From assembly GCF_001266615.1 (NCBI RefSeq), contig NZ_LGHZ01000037.1:18815-82814 (forward strand): a DNA stretch of 64,000 nucleotides. The letters run 5' to 3'. The translations under genes and the position numbers were made by a program. The notes under the pieces were generated by a model that worked only from the letters and a program-made list of their open reading frames with translations, was not told the DNA's origin and made no database searches. Shown in pieces: positions 43,766 through 52,641 of this stretch. Numbering within the stretch: position 1 is the first letter of the stretch; every line of letters starts with the position of its first letter. The DNA is from Kluyvera genomosp. 1 (GTDB lineage Bacteria; Pseudomonadota; Gammaproteobacteria; Enterobacterales; Enterobacteriaceae).

Positions 43766-45119
43766 TATTGCCTTCAGTGGTCTGCAGGCCGCCCAGTTGG
43801 GCATGAACGTGACGTCGATGAATACCGCCAACTACCTGACCTCTGGCTATAGTCGTCAGGGCATTATCCAAAGCGCGGTGGGGCCGATGGGTGAAGCGGG
43901 GATCTCCCCCGGCAGCGGCGTACAGGTCGATAGTATTCGCCGTATCTCCAGCCAGTATCTGGTCAATCAGGTCTGGCAGACCAACAGCAAGTCGAACTAT
44001 TACAGCATGGGCAACCAGTATCTCAGCTCGCTGGAGAAGGTGATTGGCACTGACTCAACCAGCCTGGGTAACGGTCTGGATGATTTTGTCAGCGCGATGA
44101 GCGCCCTGACGCAGCAGCCTGAATCGCCGGCGCTGCGCCAGCAGTTGTTGAATCAGGCCAACACGTTGGCTACCCGCTTCAACAGCATGAACGACTTTAT
44201 CTCGAGCCAGAAAGATTCCATTACGACCCAGCGTGGGGCGATGGTCGATCAGATCAACACCCTGAGCGGCGGGATTGCCGACTACAACAAGAAAATTGTT
44301 GAGATGGAAGCCACCGGCGGCAACGCCAGCGTGCTGCGCGATCAGCGCGATGAGCTGGTGAAGCAGCTGAGTTCGATGGCCGATGTGAAGATCAGTGATG
44401 ACAGCAGCGGTTATACCGTATCGCTGAGCAACGGCCAGCCGCTGGTGAGCGGTAAAACCGCCGGGCAGCTGAGTACCGGGACCGACGGAAACGGTAATTC
44501 GACGCTGACCCTGAAGTTCTCAACCAGCGAGTTTTCCCTGAACCCGTCAGCGGGCGGGCAATTGGGCGCGCTGTACGATTATGAGACTGGTACCCTGAAG
44601 CAGATGAGCGACTCGGTGCAGGGCATGGCCGAAGCGGTGGCGAATCTGTTTAACGATCAGCTGGCAAAAGGCTACGACCTGAATGGTAACGCCGGGAAAC
44701 CGCTGTTCAACTTCGACCTGTCTAACCCGGCCGGCATGCTGCAGGTTAACGACCTTACACCCGAGGAGCTCGCGCTGTCGGGCGATCCGAATGAGCCGGG
44801 CAATGGCGATAACCTCAAAGCGCTGATCGAACTGAAGAACCAGAAAACGAATATCCCGGGCTTGGGCAATATGAGCCTTAACGAAGGTGCCGCGGCGATT
44901 ATCTCAACGATTGGTATTGCCAGTAAGCAGAGCAAGACCGAAATGGAAGCGGCGGTGGCGGTGAGTGAACAGGCGCAGAACCAGCGCGATAACCTGAGCG
45001 CAGTCAACCAGGATGAAGAGGCAATCAATCTGCAAGTGTATATGCAGGCCTATACCTCCAACATGAAGGTTATCGCTGCTGGTAATCAGATTTTCAACGA
45101 TCTTCTCAGCATCTTTTAA
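43752..45119 (+). CDS. lfgK: Lateral flagellar hook-associated protein 1, FlgK-type
   Basis: A 455-residue HAP1 protein. The N-terminal rod/hook motif (INIAFSGLQAAQLGMNVTSMNTANYLTSGYSRQ region) and the C-terminal EEAINLQVYMQAYTSNMKVIAAG segment are clear. It is shorter than E. coli FlgK (547), chiefly in the surface domain. Confidence 0.94.
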   Translation: MSMINIAFSGLQAAQLGMNVTSMNTANYLTSGYSRQGIIQSAVGPMGEAGISPGSGVQVDSIRRISSQYLVNQVWQTNSKSNYYSMGNQYLSSLEKVIGTDSTSLGNGLDDFVSAMSALTQQPESPALRQQLLNQANTLATRFNSMNDFISSQKDSITTQRGAMVDQINTLSGGIADYNKKIVEMEATGGNASVLRDQRDELVKQLSSMADVKISDDSSGYTVSLSNGQPLVSGKTAGQLSTGTDGNGNSTLTLKFSTSEFSLNPSAGGQLGALYDYETGTLKQMSDSVQGMAEAVANLFNDQLAKGYDLNGNAGKPLFNFDLSNPAGMLQVNDLTPEELALSGDPNEPGNGDNLKALIELKNQKTNIPGLGNMSLNEGAAAIISTIGIASKQSKTEMEAAVAVSEQAQNQRDNLSAVNQDEEAINLQVYMQAYTSNMKVIAAGNQIFNDLLSIF

Positions 45120-45141
45120 GTGCTATTAGGGACATTAACGT

Positions 45142-46059
45142 ATGCGTATTAGCAGCCTTTACAATTCGAACGCGATGCTCTCACAGCTAGGCACCAACGG
45201 TACGCGCATGGCAAAACTGATGGAACAGCTGTCGACGCAAAAGCGCGTCAACGTGCCATCGGACGATCCGGTTGCGGCGAGTCGCCTGGTGCAGCTTAAC
45301 CGCGAACAGTCGGCTATTAAGCAGTACCAAAGTAACATCACCAGCCTCACCGGTGCGCTTTCTGTGCAGGAATCGCACATTACCGCGCTCAGCAACCAGG
45401 TGCTGTCGGTGAGTGACAAACTTAAGCTGGCAAACAACAGTACGCTCAGTGAGAAGGATCAGGCGGGCTACGGTGCAGAACTGGCTTCTATGCTGGATTC
45501 ACTGGTTGCGACCATGAACAGCAAAAATGAAAACGGCAGCTATATGTTTTCAGGGACGCAAACCAACAGCAAAACGGTGACCTATGATGAGGCTACCGGC
45601 CAGTACGTGTTTGGCGGCAACAACAACACACGTGAGACCATCGTTGCTAACGGTGTTTCTATCACCGAAAACACCAACGTTTCGGGTGCGTTCTCCAGTT
45701 CTGGCAACGATCTTGAAATGCTGAATAAATTGAAAGAACTCAGCGACAAGATGCAGGATCCTAACGTCGATTATGCCGACTATAAGGATGAGTTGAGCGC
45801 GATGATCGACACCACGCAGAACACCAGCGACAACCTGGGGACACTGTTTACCGATCTCGGTGGCCGTCAGAATCGCCTGACGCTAATTAGCGATGCGCAT
45901 ACCGATATCAGCTTGTCGAACTCACTGGTAGAGAACGATCTCAACGCGGCGGATCCTGAAACCACCACTATCAATCTGCAGCTGTATATGACCTCCATGC
46001 AAATCACCAATAAGTCCTACAGCATGATCAGTCAGCTCAACCTCTTCAGTATGTTGTAA
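45142..46059 (+). CDS. lfgL: Lateral flagellar hook-associated protein 3, FlgL-type
   Basis: A 305-residue flagellin-like junction protein with the N-terminal KLMEQLSTQKRVNVPSDDPVAASRLVQLNREQS coiled-coil segment and the C-terminal TTINLQLYMTSMQITNKSYSM motif. It follows lfgK by 22 bases. Confidence 0.94.
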   Translation: MRISSLYNSNAMLSQLGTNGTRMAKLMEQLSTQKRVNVPSDDPVAASRLVQLNREQSAIKQYQSNITSLTGALSVQESHITALSNQVLSVSDKLKLANNSTLSEKDQAGYGAELASMLDSLVATMNSKNENGSYMFSGTQTNSKTVTYDEATGQYVFGGNNNTRETIVANGVSITENTNVSGAFSSSGNDLEMLNKLKELSDKMQDPNVDYADYKDELSAMIDTTQNTSDNLGTLFTDLGGRQNRLTLISDAHTDISLSNSLVENDLNAADPETTTINLQLYMTSMQITNKSYSMISQLNLFSML

Positions 46060-46065
46060 TCCATT

Positions 46066-47076
46066 ATGCAAGTTGGTTTAAAAACAGCATCGCTAACCAC
46101 TTCCGCCCCGAATACCACCGGGCGCGGGAGTATTGATGCACCACAAACCGTCGGGCGTGTTAATACGCCTGAGGCGGTATCTACCCGTAACGCATTTCCT
46201 GAGGCTGCGCTGCTTTCGCGGCGCCCAATGCGCTACAACGTCCAGTTGAACCAGCAGCTTACCGCGGTGCAGCAAGCCGATAGCTATCTGGCCAAAACGG
46301 AAACGCAGCTGTTGCAGTTGCGTCAGTCCGCGTCGCGCGGCGGTGATTCAGGGGCGCAGGTTAGCGCATTGCAAAAGCACCTGACCCAGCGTACGCAGCT
46401 TTCAGGCGGTACGGTTGACCGTCATTTGACGGTTTCGCTGGGCCAAAAAAGCACGGTTAATTTTACTCTGCCGGGCAGCGAGAAATTACTGAGCCAGCCG
46501 GGGGGCGAAACGCTCATATTCTCGCTCGGGGGCCGTCAGCGGGAGATGGTGGCAGTAGCACTACCGCAGGAGGCGACGCCGCGACAGACGCTGCTCAAAC
46601 TCAACGTCGGCCTGGGTCGTTTAGGGATTCACGCGAACCAGACGGGCAGCGGCCAGCTGATGTTCAGCGTGGACGAAAGCCGTTGGGATCGGGTGAGTGG
46701 GCAGCTCACCGTGCGCGGTGAAGGGAACCATTTCCCTGCCGATGCGTTTACGTTGCTTGCGCCACAGGCTGAAAATGCCAGTAGCGACGAGATGCTTACG
46801 CTCTCCGGTCGTCGGGAGCGAGAGGGGATGATGAAGCTGCAAAATACCCTTGAGCACATTACGACCCAGCGCAGCCAGCTGCGTCAGAAACAGGACCGTG
46901 TGACGTCGCGCATCGATGATATGTCGACGACCTATAGCCCGAAGCAGGCGCTGGAAACTTCACGCGGTTTGGGGGAGGCGCTTGGAAATAGCGGTGGCAA
47001 TTACAGTTCACTGTCGCAGGCGCTTGGCGCGCAGGCGAATGTGCGTCTGGCGACGGTGAAAAATCTACTCGGATAG
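46066..47076 (+). CDS. lafW: Flag-2 hook-associated protein LafW
   Basis: A 336-residue protein unique to lateral-type loci, named by its place after lfgL. The N-terminus is Thr/Ser-rich and unstructured (to about residue 60); long helical stretches at about 65-115 and 255-300 suggest a flagellin/HAP-like coiled core. There is no signal peptide, consistent with export through the flagellar apparatus. It ends the rod-hook operon and is followed by a strong hairpin. Its precise role is not known to me. Confidence 0.8.
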   Translation: MQVGLKTASLTTSAPNTTGRGSIDAPQTVGRVNTPEAVSTRNAFPEAALLSRRPMRYNVQLNQQLTAVQQADSYLAKTETQLLQLRQSASRGGDSGAQVSALQKHLTQRTQLSGGTVDRHLTVSLGQKSTVNFTLPGSEKLLSQPGGETLIFSLGGRQREMVAVALPQEATPRQTLLKLNVGLGRLGIHANQTGSGQLMFSVDESRWDRVSGQLTVRGEGNHFPADAFTLLAPQAENASSDEMLTLSGRREREGMMKLQNTLEHITTQRSQLRQKQDRVTSRIDDMSTTYSPKQALETSRGLGEALGNSGGNYSSLSQALGAQANVRLATVKNLLG

Positions 47077-47083
47077 GCGCGTG

Positions 47084-47107
47084 AACCGGAGCGCGAGAGC
47101 TCCGGTT
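47084..47107. terminator. Hairpin between lafW and the lafZ partner gene
   Basis: AACCGGAGC (47084-47092) pairs perfectly with GCTCCGGTT (47099-47107) across a 6-base loop, midway between convergent operons. It probably acts as a shared transcription end, although no U-run follows. Confidence 0.5.
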
Positions 47108-47112
47108 AGGCG

Positions 47113-47583
47113 TTAGTTGTGCATTGGGTAGAGGAAAATGGCGCCGTTTTGCCCGACAACCAGCGACTGGTTATTAAAGGAGATCGGCTCCATCCAGTAG
47201 TTGGAGTACATCAGCTGGTCGACAAGTCCATCAATCATCAGCCCTTTTTGCTCTGAGCTGTAGTAAATCGGCGTGAGGTTAAAGTAAATCCGGCGATGCT
47301 TTCTTTGCGTCGGCGTGAATTTCCCCTTCAGCACGAAACGATTGTCATTGGGGTTGGTAATCGTGGTCATGATCATTCCCCGCGTCGTTTGCAGGCGGAC
47401 GTTATAGATCTCTTTTTGCTGCGACATCAGGTCGTAGAAGCCCATCTGAAACCCTCCTACAACCGAGTTTTGCGGCAGTGCGGAGTTAGCGGGATAGAGT
47501 TTTATCGCCAGTGCCCCCAGCGCAACCAACACCATCATCGTGACGATCAGCAGATTAACCCGCTTTGCACGTTGCCATTTCAT
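47113..47583 (-). CDS. Small membrane-anchored partner of LafZ (ToxS-like position)
   Basis: A 156-residue protein with one N-terminal membrane segment (about residues 8-28) and a periplasmic domain of about 125 residues without cysteines. It is translated from ATG 47583 with GGAAG upstream, and overlaps the end of lafZ by 29 bases on the same strand. The gene order, overlap, size and topology are those of ToxS relative to ToxR, although I see no sequence match to ToxS. It may stabilise or gate the periplasmic domain of LafZ. Confidence 0.7.
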   Translation of the reverse strand: MKWQRAKRVNLLIVTMMVLVALGALAIKLYPANSALPQNSVVGGFQMGFYDLMSQQKEIYNVRLQTTRGMIMTTITNPNDNRFVLKGKFTPTQRKHRRIYFNLTPIYYSSEQKGLMIDGLVDQLMYSNYWMEPISFNNQSLVVGQNGAIFLYPMHN

Positions 47584-48499
47584 TGAGCTTCCTCCGGGTT
47601 TCTCGCAAAATCAGGTTGTTAAGCTGTACCGTGTCGATACGCCAGTGATCGATAGCCATCGCCAGCTGCTTTTCATCGCATTTATTGGTCAGCATAAAGC
47701 TGTAGTTCAGCGACGAATTGGTGCTGTGAAAGTAGACATGCATCGATACCGACTTCAATCGAATCTGCTGATTGAGTGAATACAGGGAATCTTTGAGCTT
47801 GCTGTACAGGTTCGCAGACATATAGGCCGGGTCCCCCGAGGTTTCTACAGAATAAAGATGGATGTTGCTGTAGATGCCGGGCTGGATTTCCCGTACCACC
47901 TGGCGTTCACTCAAGCCGCTAAACAGATACCAGCTGGTGGCAAACGTCACGCAGATAGCTACCAGGAGGGTCAACAGGAAGAAAGGCATCCTGATACGGC
48001 GCGATTTTGTGGCAACAACCGGGGCCATGCTCAGCAGCGAGGGCTCACTGCGGTGCTCTGGCAATACGAGTTCGGCATCGAACTCTTCCGGCAGCGATAA
48101 GTTGTCATTTTCTCCGTCTATTGTCGCGACGGTTTCATCTTCCGTTTCGTTGACTTCATCTTCATCTTTTACCACTACGCAGCAGTACTCTGCTTCCAGC
48201 AGGTAGCCTTTACGCGGGATGGTTTTAATAATGCGCTGATTTTTGCCGTCATCTTCCAGCGCGGTACGCAATGCGTGAATCGCATTGGGCAGGCTGTTAT
48301 TACCAATGACCCGGCGTTCCCATACCAGATTGGTCAGTTCTTCACGCGTGAAGATCTTACCGGCGTCCTGCACCAGTATATCGAGGAGTTTAAGCTGGTA
48401 TTCCCCCAGTCTTTTGCGCTCGCCGGTCGTTAAATGAAGAATCGAACCAGACGCAACATCAACCAGCCAGTTATTAACAGAACAGTAGCGTTTATTCAT
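47555..48499 (-). CDS. lafZ: Membrane-bound CadC/ToxR-type regulator LafZ
   Basis: A 314-residue transmembrane transcription factor. Residues 1-104 are an OmpR-type winged helix (LGEYQLKLLDILVQDAGKIFTREELTNLVW; IKTIPRKGYLL). An acidic linker (110-150), a membrane segment (172-194) and a periplasmic domain of about 120 residues follow. The periplasmic domain has just two cysteines, C274 and C311, able to form a ToxR/CadC-style redox-sensitive disulfide. It diverges from lafA across 960 bases, so it may sense envelope conditions and control lafA or the lateral system. Confidence 0.88.
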   Translation of the reverse strand: MNKRYCSVNNWLVDVASGSILHLTTGERKRLGEYQLKLLDILVQDAGKIFTREELTNLVWERRVIGNNSLPNAIHALRTALEDDGKNQRIIKTIPRKGYLLEAEYCCVVVKDEDEVNETEDETVATIDGENDNLSLPEEFDAELVLPEHRSEPSLLSMAPVVATKSRRIRMPFFLLTLLVAICVTFATSWYLFSGLSERQVVREIQPGIYSNIHLYSVETSGDPAYMSANLYSKLKDSLYSLNQQIRLKSVSMHVYFHSTNSSLNYSFMLTNKCDEKQLAMAIDHWRIDTVQLNNLILRETRRKLNEMATCKAG

Positions 48500-49461
48500 T
48501 TATGTTTATGGATTCAACCACCCCAGGAAATGGTGACTATCAGTGGATACTCAACGTCCTCAGAAATTGTCTGATTGAGTTGTTAACTCCATTTAGAATT
48601 CTTAATGAATGCCGCGTGCCTGCGGGAGAGTACAGATGGACGTTCTATGCTTCCAGGAGAGGTGTCAGTTTACTGTTACAACGGAAATGCTTTCGTCTGT
48701 AATACGCCTCAACGGGAAGGAATAATTTTTTCCTGCGCTCTTTTTACGCGATAAAAGTGTGATGTGCAACAGACTTTTTAACAATGACGGTTGAATGAGA
48801 GGCGTTATTACGGTGCAAAGTTAACAATAATAGTTAAATAAAACTTATGTTAATTAGGTGATCGTGCAGTGAACCCGCTGTGTTATTACTGTGATCTAAT
48901 TGCTTAACAGTATTATTTCTGTGCGGCGTTAATAAATATTAAGAAATAGATTTAATTTTTGTGCTTTTTTTGTCGTTTTAATATTGGTTTTGCTTTATAT
49001 CGGAAATGTACGAGGGATGAATTAGGGGTAATCCGATTAAATTAACAGGGTTTATGGGATAAGTCTCTGGAAAATAACTATAGAGAGAGAATCAAAGAAT
49101 AAAAAAAAGAATAAACCATAGGTGTTGAATGGGTATTTGTGCGGAAAAGAAGGAAACATCGTGATACAAAACGATGAACTCCTTATAGAAAGGTAAATGC
49201 GTTTGAGCGGCGACCACACCCGCGATTTAGGAAGCGAAGGGCTTTTCTATATAGAGAGAAGTTGCGCAAAGATGCAGGGCAAAGCGCGCAACAAGCTTGA
49301 GATGAAGATTTTAATGATTTTAAAACCATTAAAAATCAATTGCTTGTGCTTTTTATTTGCGGATTTTTCATCATTTTATTCATTGCGATTTAATCTTTGC
49401 TCCTGCCGTGTCGTCTTAAATTATTACAACAACTGAACACAGACGAAATAAGGAATCATTT
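48500..49461. other. Long AT-rich regulatory region between lafZ and lafA
   Basis: About 960 bases with no convincing gene. Two structured segments lie near the flagellin gene: GTTGCGC (49261-49267) pairs with GCGCAAC (49286-49292), and GATTTTAATG (49307-49316) nearly pairs with CATTAAAAATC (49327-49337). Many A/T tracts suggest curved DNA suited to silencing by H-NS or binding by LafZ. No clear sigma-28 promoter (TAAA-N15-GCCGATAA) was found by eye. Confidence 0.5.
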
Positions 49462-50388
49462 ATGTCTCTCTCTATCTTCACTAACGCAGCTTCCATGGCA
49501 TCCACCAATGCGATGAACAAATCTAACAGCCTGCTGTCCACCGCGATGGAACGCCTGGGCACCGGTAAACGCATTAACTCTGCGTCTGACGATGCGGCTG
49601 GCCTCCAGATCGCGACCCGTCTGCAGGGTCAGACCAACGGTATGACCGTTGCACAGCGTAACATCTCCGATGCTACTGCACTGCTGCAGACTGCCGAAGG
49701 CGCGTTCGACGAAGTCAGCAACATTATGTACCGCATGAAAGACCTTGCATCACAGTCTGCGAACGACACCAACACTGATAAAGACCGTAAAGCTATCGAC
49801 TCCGAGCTGAACGAGCTGAACAGCGAATTAAGCAACATCATGAAAAACACCTCTTATGCAGGTGACAAGCTGTTCACTGGCGCAGACAGCAAGTTTGCCA
49901 AAGAGCTGAGCTTCCAGATTGGTTCCAGCACTGATGAAACCATGAAAATTGACCTGTCAGCTTCCCTGAAAGGCGGCACCACTGCGTCTGGCGCAATGAT
50001 TTCCTCTACGGGTGAATTCAACGGTATCAGCAATGCTTCCGGTGCATCACGTCCAGGTGCGAGCGGTGGCTACATGAACGGCACAAGCATTGAAATCAGT
50101 ACCGCTGAAGGTGCTAAGGCGCTGATGGATAACCTGCAGGCTACTCTGGACAGCGTGGGTTCTGTACGTTCTACCCTGGGTGCCAACATCAACCGTCTGG
50201 GCCACACTGCGTCTAACCTGGCGAACATGAAAGACAATACCGACCTGGCATTGAGCAACATCCAGGATGCGGATTATGCGACCGAAGCATCAACCATGTC
50301 CCGTAACCAGCTGCTGGCGCAGACCAGCATGTCCATGCTGAAGCAGTCCAACAGCATGTCCAGCATGGTGATGTCCCTGCTGGGCTAA
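49462..50388 (+). CDS. lafA: Lateral flagellin
   Basis: A 308-residue flagellin. The conserved D0/D1 helices are at residues 1-140 (SAMERLGTGKRINSASDDAAGLQIATRL-like) and about 215-308 (ANINRLGHTASNLANMKDNTDLALSNIQDADYATEASTMSRNQLLAQ), joined by a short variable surface segment (about 145-210) rich in Ser, Thr, Gly and Lys. That segment offers sites for O-linked sugars or methyl-lysine. It is monocistronic, with AAGGAA 7 bases upstream of the ATG and a strong terminator after the stop codon. Confidence 0.96.
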   Translation: MSLSIFTNAASMASTNAMNKSNSLLSTAMERLGTGKRINSASDDAAGLQIATRLQGQTNGMTVAQRNISDATALLQTAEGAFDEVSNIMYRMKDLASQSANDTNTDKDRKAIDSELNELNSELSNIMKNTSYAGDKLFTGADSKFAKELSFQIGSSTDETMKIDLSASLKGGTTASGAMISSTGEFNGISNASGASRPGASGGYMNGTSIEISTAEGAKALMDNLQATLDSVGSVRSTLGANINRLGHTASNLANMKDNTDLALSNIQDADYATEASTMSRNQLLAQTSMSMLKQSNSMSSMVMSLLG

Positions 50389-50410
50389 TCCATTCCGGAT
50401 TGAGCGTAAC

Positions 50411-50437
50411 AAAACACCGCTGTATGGCGGTGTTTTT
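50411..50437 (+). terminator. lafA intrinsic terminator
   Basis: ACACCGC (50414-50420) pairs with GCGGTGT (50427-50433), flanked by A-tract and a TTTTT run. It lies 23 bases after the lafA stop codon, making lafA a single-gene transcript. Confidence 0.88.
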
Positions 50438-50528
50438 GTATCCGGCTTTCCCCTTCCCCCAGCCGGAAAAAGCGGAAATAGCCGTTCCTGCCAAAAATTA
50501 AATTAATTAAAATCAATAACTTAAAAAC

Positions 50529-50544
50529 TGGCACGATAGTTGCT
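50529..50544 (+). promoter_or_regulatory. Sigma-54 promoter of the lafB operon
   Basis: TGGCACGATAGTTGCT is an exact match to the sigma-54 consensus TGGCACG-N4-TTGCW. Transcription should begin near 50555, 37 bases before the lafB ATG. It would place the cap, chaperones, FliK, FliL, sigma-28 and motor genes under LafK. Confidence 0.92.
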
Positions 50545-50591
50545 TTATATGTTGCATATCGATCGTAGCTTGCGTGCCTGGAGAACCTATT

Positions 50592-51926
50592 ATGTCTGAT
50601 TTCGACCCCTCAACACTGGCCACCCAGCTGGCTGGCTATGACATTATTGCGCTGCAAACTTCGATTGCAAAACAAACCAAAAACCTCAGTGCCCAAACCA
50701 AGGCGTTGGAGTCTCTGCGTAGCTCATTAACGTCTTTTCGCACCTCGATTAAGGCGTTGAACTCGACCACCGCTAGCGTGCTGAAAAACTCAGCCACTAT
50801 GAACCAGGAAGGTATCGCGACCATCACCGCCAGCGCCAGTGCGAAGAAAGGGACCTACAGCCTCAACGTCACCCAGCTGGCGACCGCGCAGCAGAAAGGT
50901 TTTGCAGATCTCGACGATGAGGCGATTAAAAATGCTACTGGCACGCTGAAGATCGATCTCAATGGTGAAAGCATTGAAGTTGAGATGGACGGCCTCAATA
51001 GCCTTGCTGATTTTGCCGAAGCGATTAACAAAACCGACTTCCCGAGCGCATCGAACGCGAATACAGCAACCACTGCCCAGAACGGTGTTACCGCCTCTCT
51101 GATGCGCGTTGATGGCAAAGTGTCGTTGATTCTAAACAGCGATCAGAGCGGTAAGAAATACGATATCCAACTTGATACCAGCGGTATGACCAGCGGTCAG
51201 AATATTTTCGCTAAAGATAAAGAAGAGATTATTACCAAAGGTAAAGATGCGCTGTTCACCCTCGGCGATTCGACAAAAGAGTACTCCAGTAGCTCCAACA
51301 CCTTAGACAGCCTGGTTGATGGCGTTTCTATCAAGCTGACCAGCACCACGGTAGAAGATAAGCCACTGGTGATCTCTATTGATACCGACACCACCGAAAC
51401 TCAAACCCAAATCCAGACTTTCCTCGATGCCTATAACACGCTGCGTGACACCGTTTCTGGACTGACGGCGACCGGCAGCAGTTCCGATACCCGTGGCGCA
51501 TTTGCGGGTGATGCCAGCATTTCTGCGCTGACCAGCGAGCTGAGCAATATGCTGCGCGGCACGTTTGGGGAACAGAATATGACGAAATTCGGTATCACCG
51601 CGGATAAAGACGGCAAGCTCAGCATCGACTCCGAGGTGCTGGAAAAACAGCTCAAAAACGATCCGCAGACCGTCGCCCAGTTCTTTAACGGCAACGATGG
51701 CCTGATCAAGTCGATGGATAAATCGCTGGATAAATACCTCAGCACCAGCAGCGGTCTGTTGAAAGGCCGTCAGGAAACGCTCGATCGCCAGCAGACGGAA
51801 ATTGACAGCAAAACCGAAAAAATGAATACGCGTTACGAGTCTTCGTATAACCGCTATCTCAAGCAGTTTACTCAGCTCCAGTCGCTGATGACGCAGATGA
51901 ACAACACCATGAGTATGTTTAGTTAA
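50592..51926 (+). CDS. lafB: Lateral filament cap protein FliD-type
   Basis: A 444-residue filament cap protein with FliD-type N-terminal (about 15-110) and C-terminal (about 215-440) domains; long helices at the ends form the cap's leg. The ATG at 50592 is chosen because GGAG lies 8 bases upstream; a GTG at 50574 in the same frame is less likely. It leads lafBCDEFSTU behind a consensus sigma-54 promoter. Confidence 0.92.
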   Translation: MSDFDPSTLATQLAGYDIIALQTSIAKQTKNLSAQTKALESLRSSLTSFRTSIKALNSTTASVLKNSATMNQEGIATITASASAKKGTYSLNVTQLATAQQKGFADLDDEAIKNATGTLKIDLNGESIEVEMDGLNSLADFAEAINKTDFPSASNANTATTAQNGVTASLMRVDGKVSLILNSDQSGKKYDIQLDTSGMTSGQNIFAKDKEEIITKGKDALFTLGDSTKEYSSSSNTLDSLVDGVSIKLTSTTVEDKPLVISIDTDTTETQTQIQTFLDAYNTLRDTVSGLTATGSSSDTRGAFAGDASISALTSELSNMLRGTFGEQNMTKFGITADKDGKLSIDSEVLEKQLKNDPQTVAQFFNGNDGLIKSMDKSLDKYLSTSSGLLKGRQETLDRQQTEIDSKTEKMNTRYESSYNRYLKQFTQLQSLMTQMNNTMSMFS

Positions 51927-51946
51927 TTCAAAGGGAAAGACCAGCA

Positions 51947-52339
51947 ATGTACGGGAACGACCAGGAAGGCTTTGGCCTTTATCAACAATCCGATCTGGCT
52001 ATTCAGGCCGCCGCTGCCAATCCGCACCAGCTGGTGCTGATGCTGTTCAACGGCCTGATGGATGAGCTGGTTCGTGCGAAGAGCCACATCACCGCACGCC
52101 GCTTCGAACGCAAAGCGCAGAGCATCAACAAGTGCATCGATATTCTCAATGCGCTCACCAGCGCGCTGGATTTTGACAAGGGCGGCGAGCTGGCGCTGAG
52201 CCTGGCCAACCTGTACGACTACTGCGTGTATCGCCTGTATGACGCGAGCCACAACCTGTCGATAGAGAATATCGAAGAGGTGGAAGTGATCCTCGGCAAT
52301 ATCCAGGAAGGCTGGGAAAAAATGGGCCAGGCGGCATGA
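51947..52339 (+). CDS. lafC: Lateral flagellin chaperone FliS-type
   Basis: A 130-residue FliS-family helical bundle that keeps LafA monomeric in the cytoplasm before export. The conserved NPHQLVLMLFNGLMDEL segment (near 24-40) is present. It overlaps lafD by 4 bases. Confidence 0.93.
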   Translation: MYGNDQEGFGLYQQSDLAIQAAAANPHQLVLMLFNGLMDELVRAKSHITARRFERKAQSINKCIDILNALTSALDFDKGGELALSLANLYDYCVYRLYDASHNLSIENIEEVEVILGNIQEGWEKMGQAA

Positions 52340-52641
52340 GTACGCTCCAAAACATTCAGCGACTGACTCAGGCATTGCGTCAGGCCACGGAAGACCATAA
52401 CTGGCCAGCGGTGGTTAACGTCGATGCCAAAATTGCCGAACTGCTGGCTGCCATTCAGGGAAAAGGCCTGGATGCGGCAGAGCGCCAGGCGATGGACGTA
52501 CTTAAGAAGACGCACCAACAGGCGCGTGACTACTGCCAGGGTCAAAGCGACATGCTGGCGGAGAAAATGAGCCTGTCGGTACGCAATAGAGAAGGGGCAA
52601 CGGCGTATGCCTTATTTACGGATGAAGGAGCAATGCGCTGA
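52336..52641 (+). CDS. lafD: FliT-like chaperone LafD
   Basis: A 101-residue helical protein in the FliT position, directly after the FliS-type gene. FliT-family proteins chaperone the cap protein. Sequence similarity within the family is low, so the call rests on size, helical character, operon place and 4-base and 1-base overlaps with its neighbours. Confidence 0.75.
   Translation: MSTLQNIQRLTQALRQATEDHNWPAVVNVDAKIAELLAAIQGKGLDAAERQAMDVLKKTHQQARDYCQGQSDMLAEKMSLSVRNREGATAYALFTDEGAMR

Noticed and set aside
48502..48702. 66-codon frame divergent from lafZ
   Set aside because: The ATG has no ribosome-binding site, the sequence matches no known family, and it lies in a regulatory region. A tiny gene cannot be fully excluded.
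49197..49436. 79-codon frame just upstream of lafA
   Set aside because: The frame covers hairpins and AT tracts of the lafA leader; composition is not gene-like.
49021..49461. Sigma-28 promoter for lafA
   Set aside because: Partial matches such as TAAA near 49040 and GGATAA near 49056 have wrong spacing, and no TAAA-N15-GCCGATAA was found by eye.
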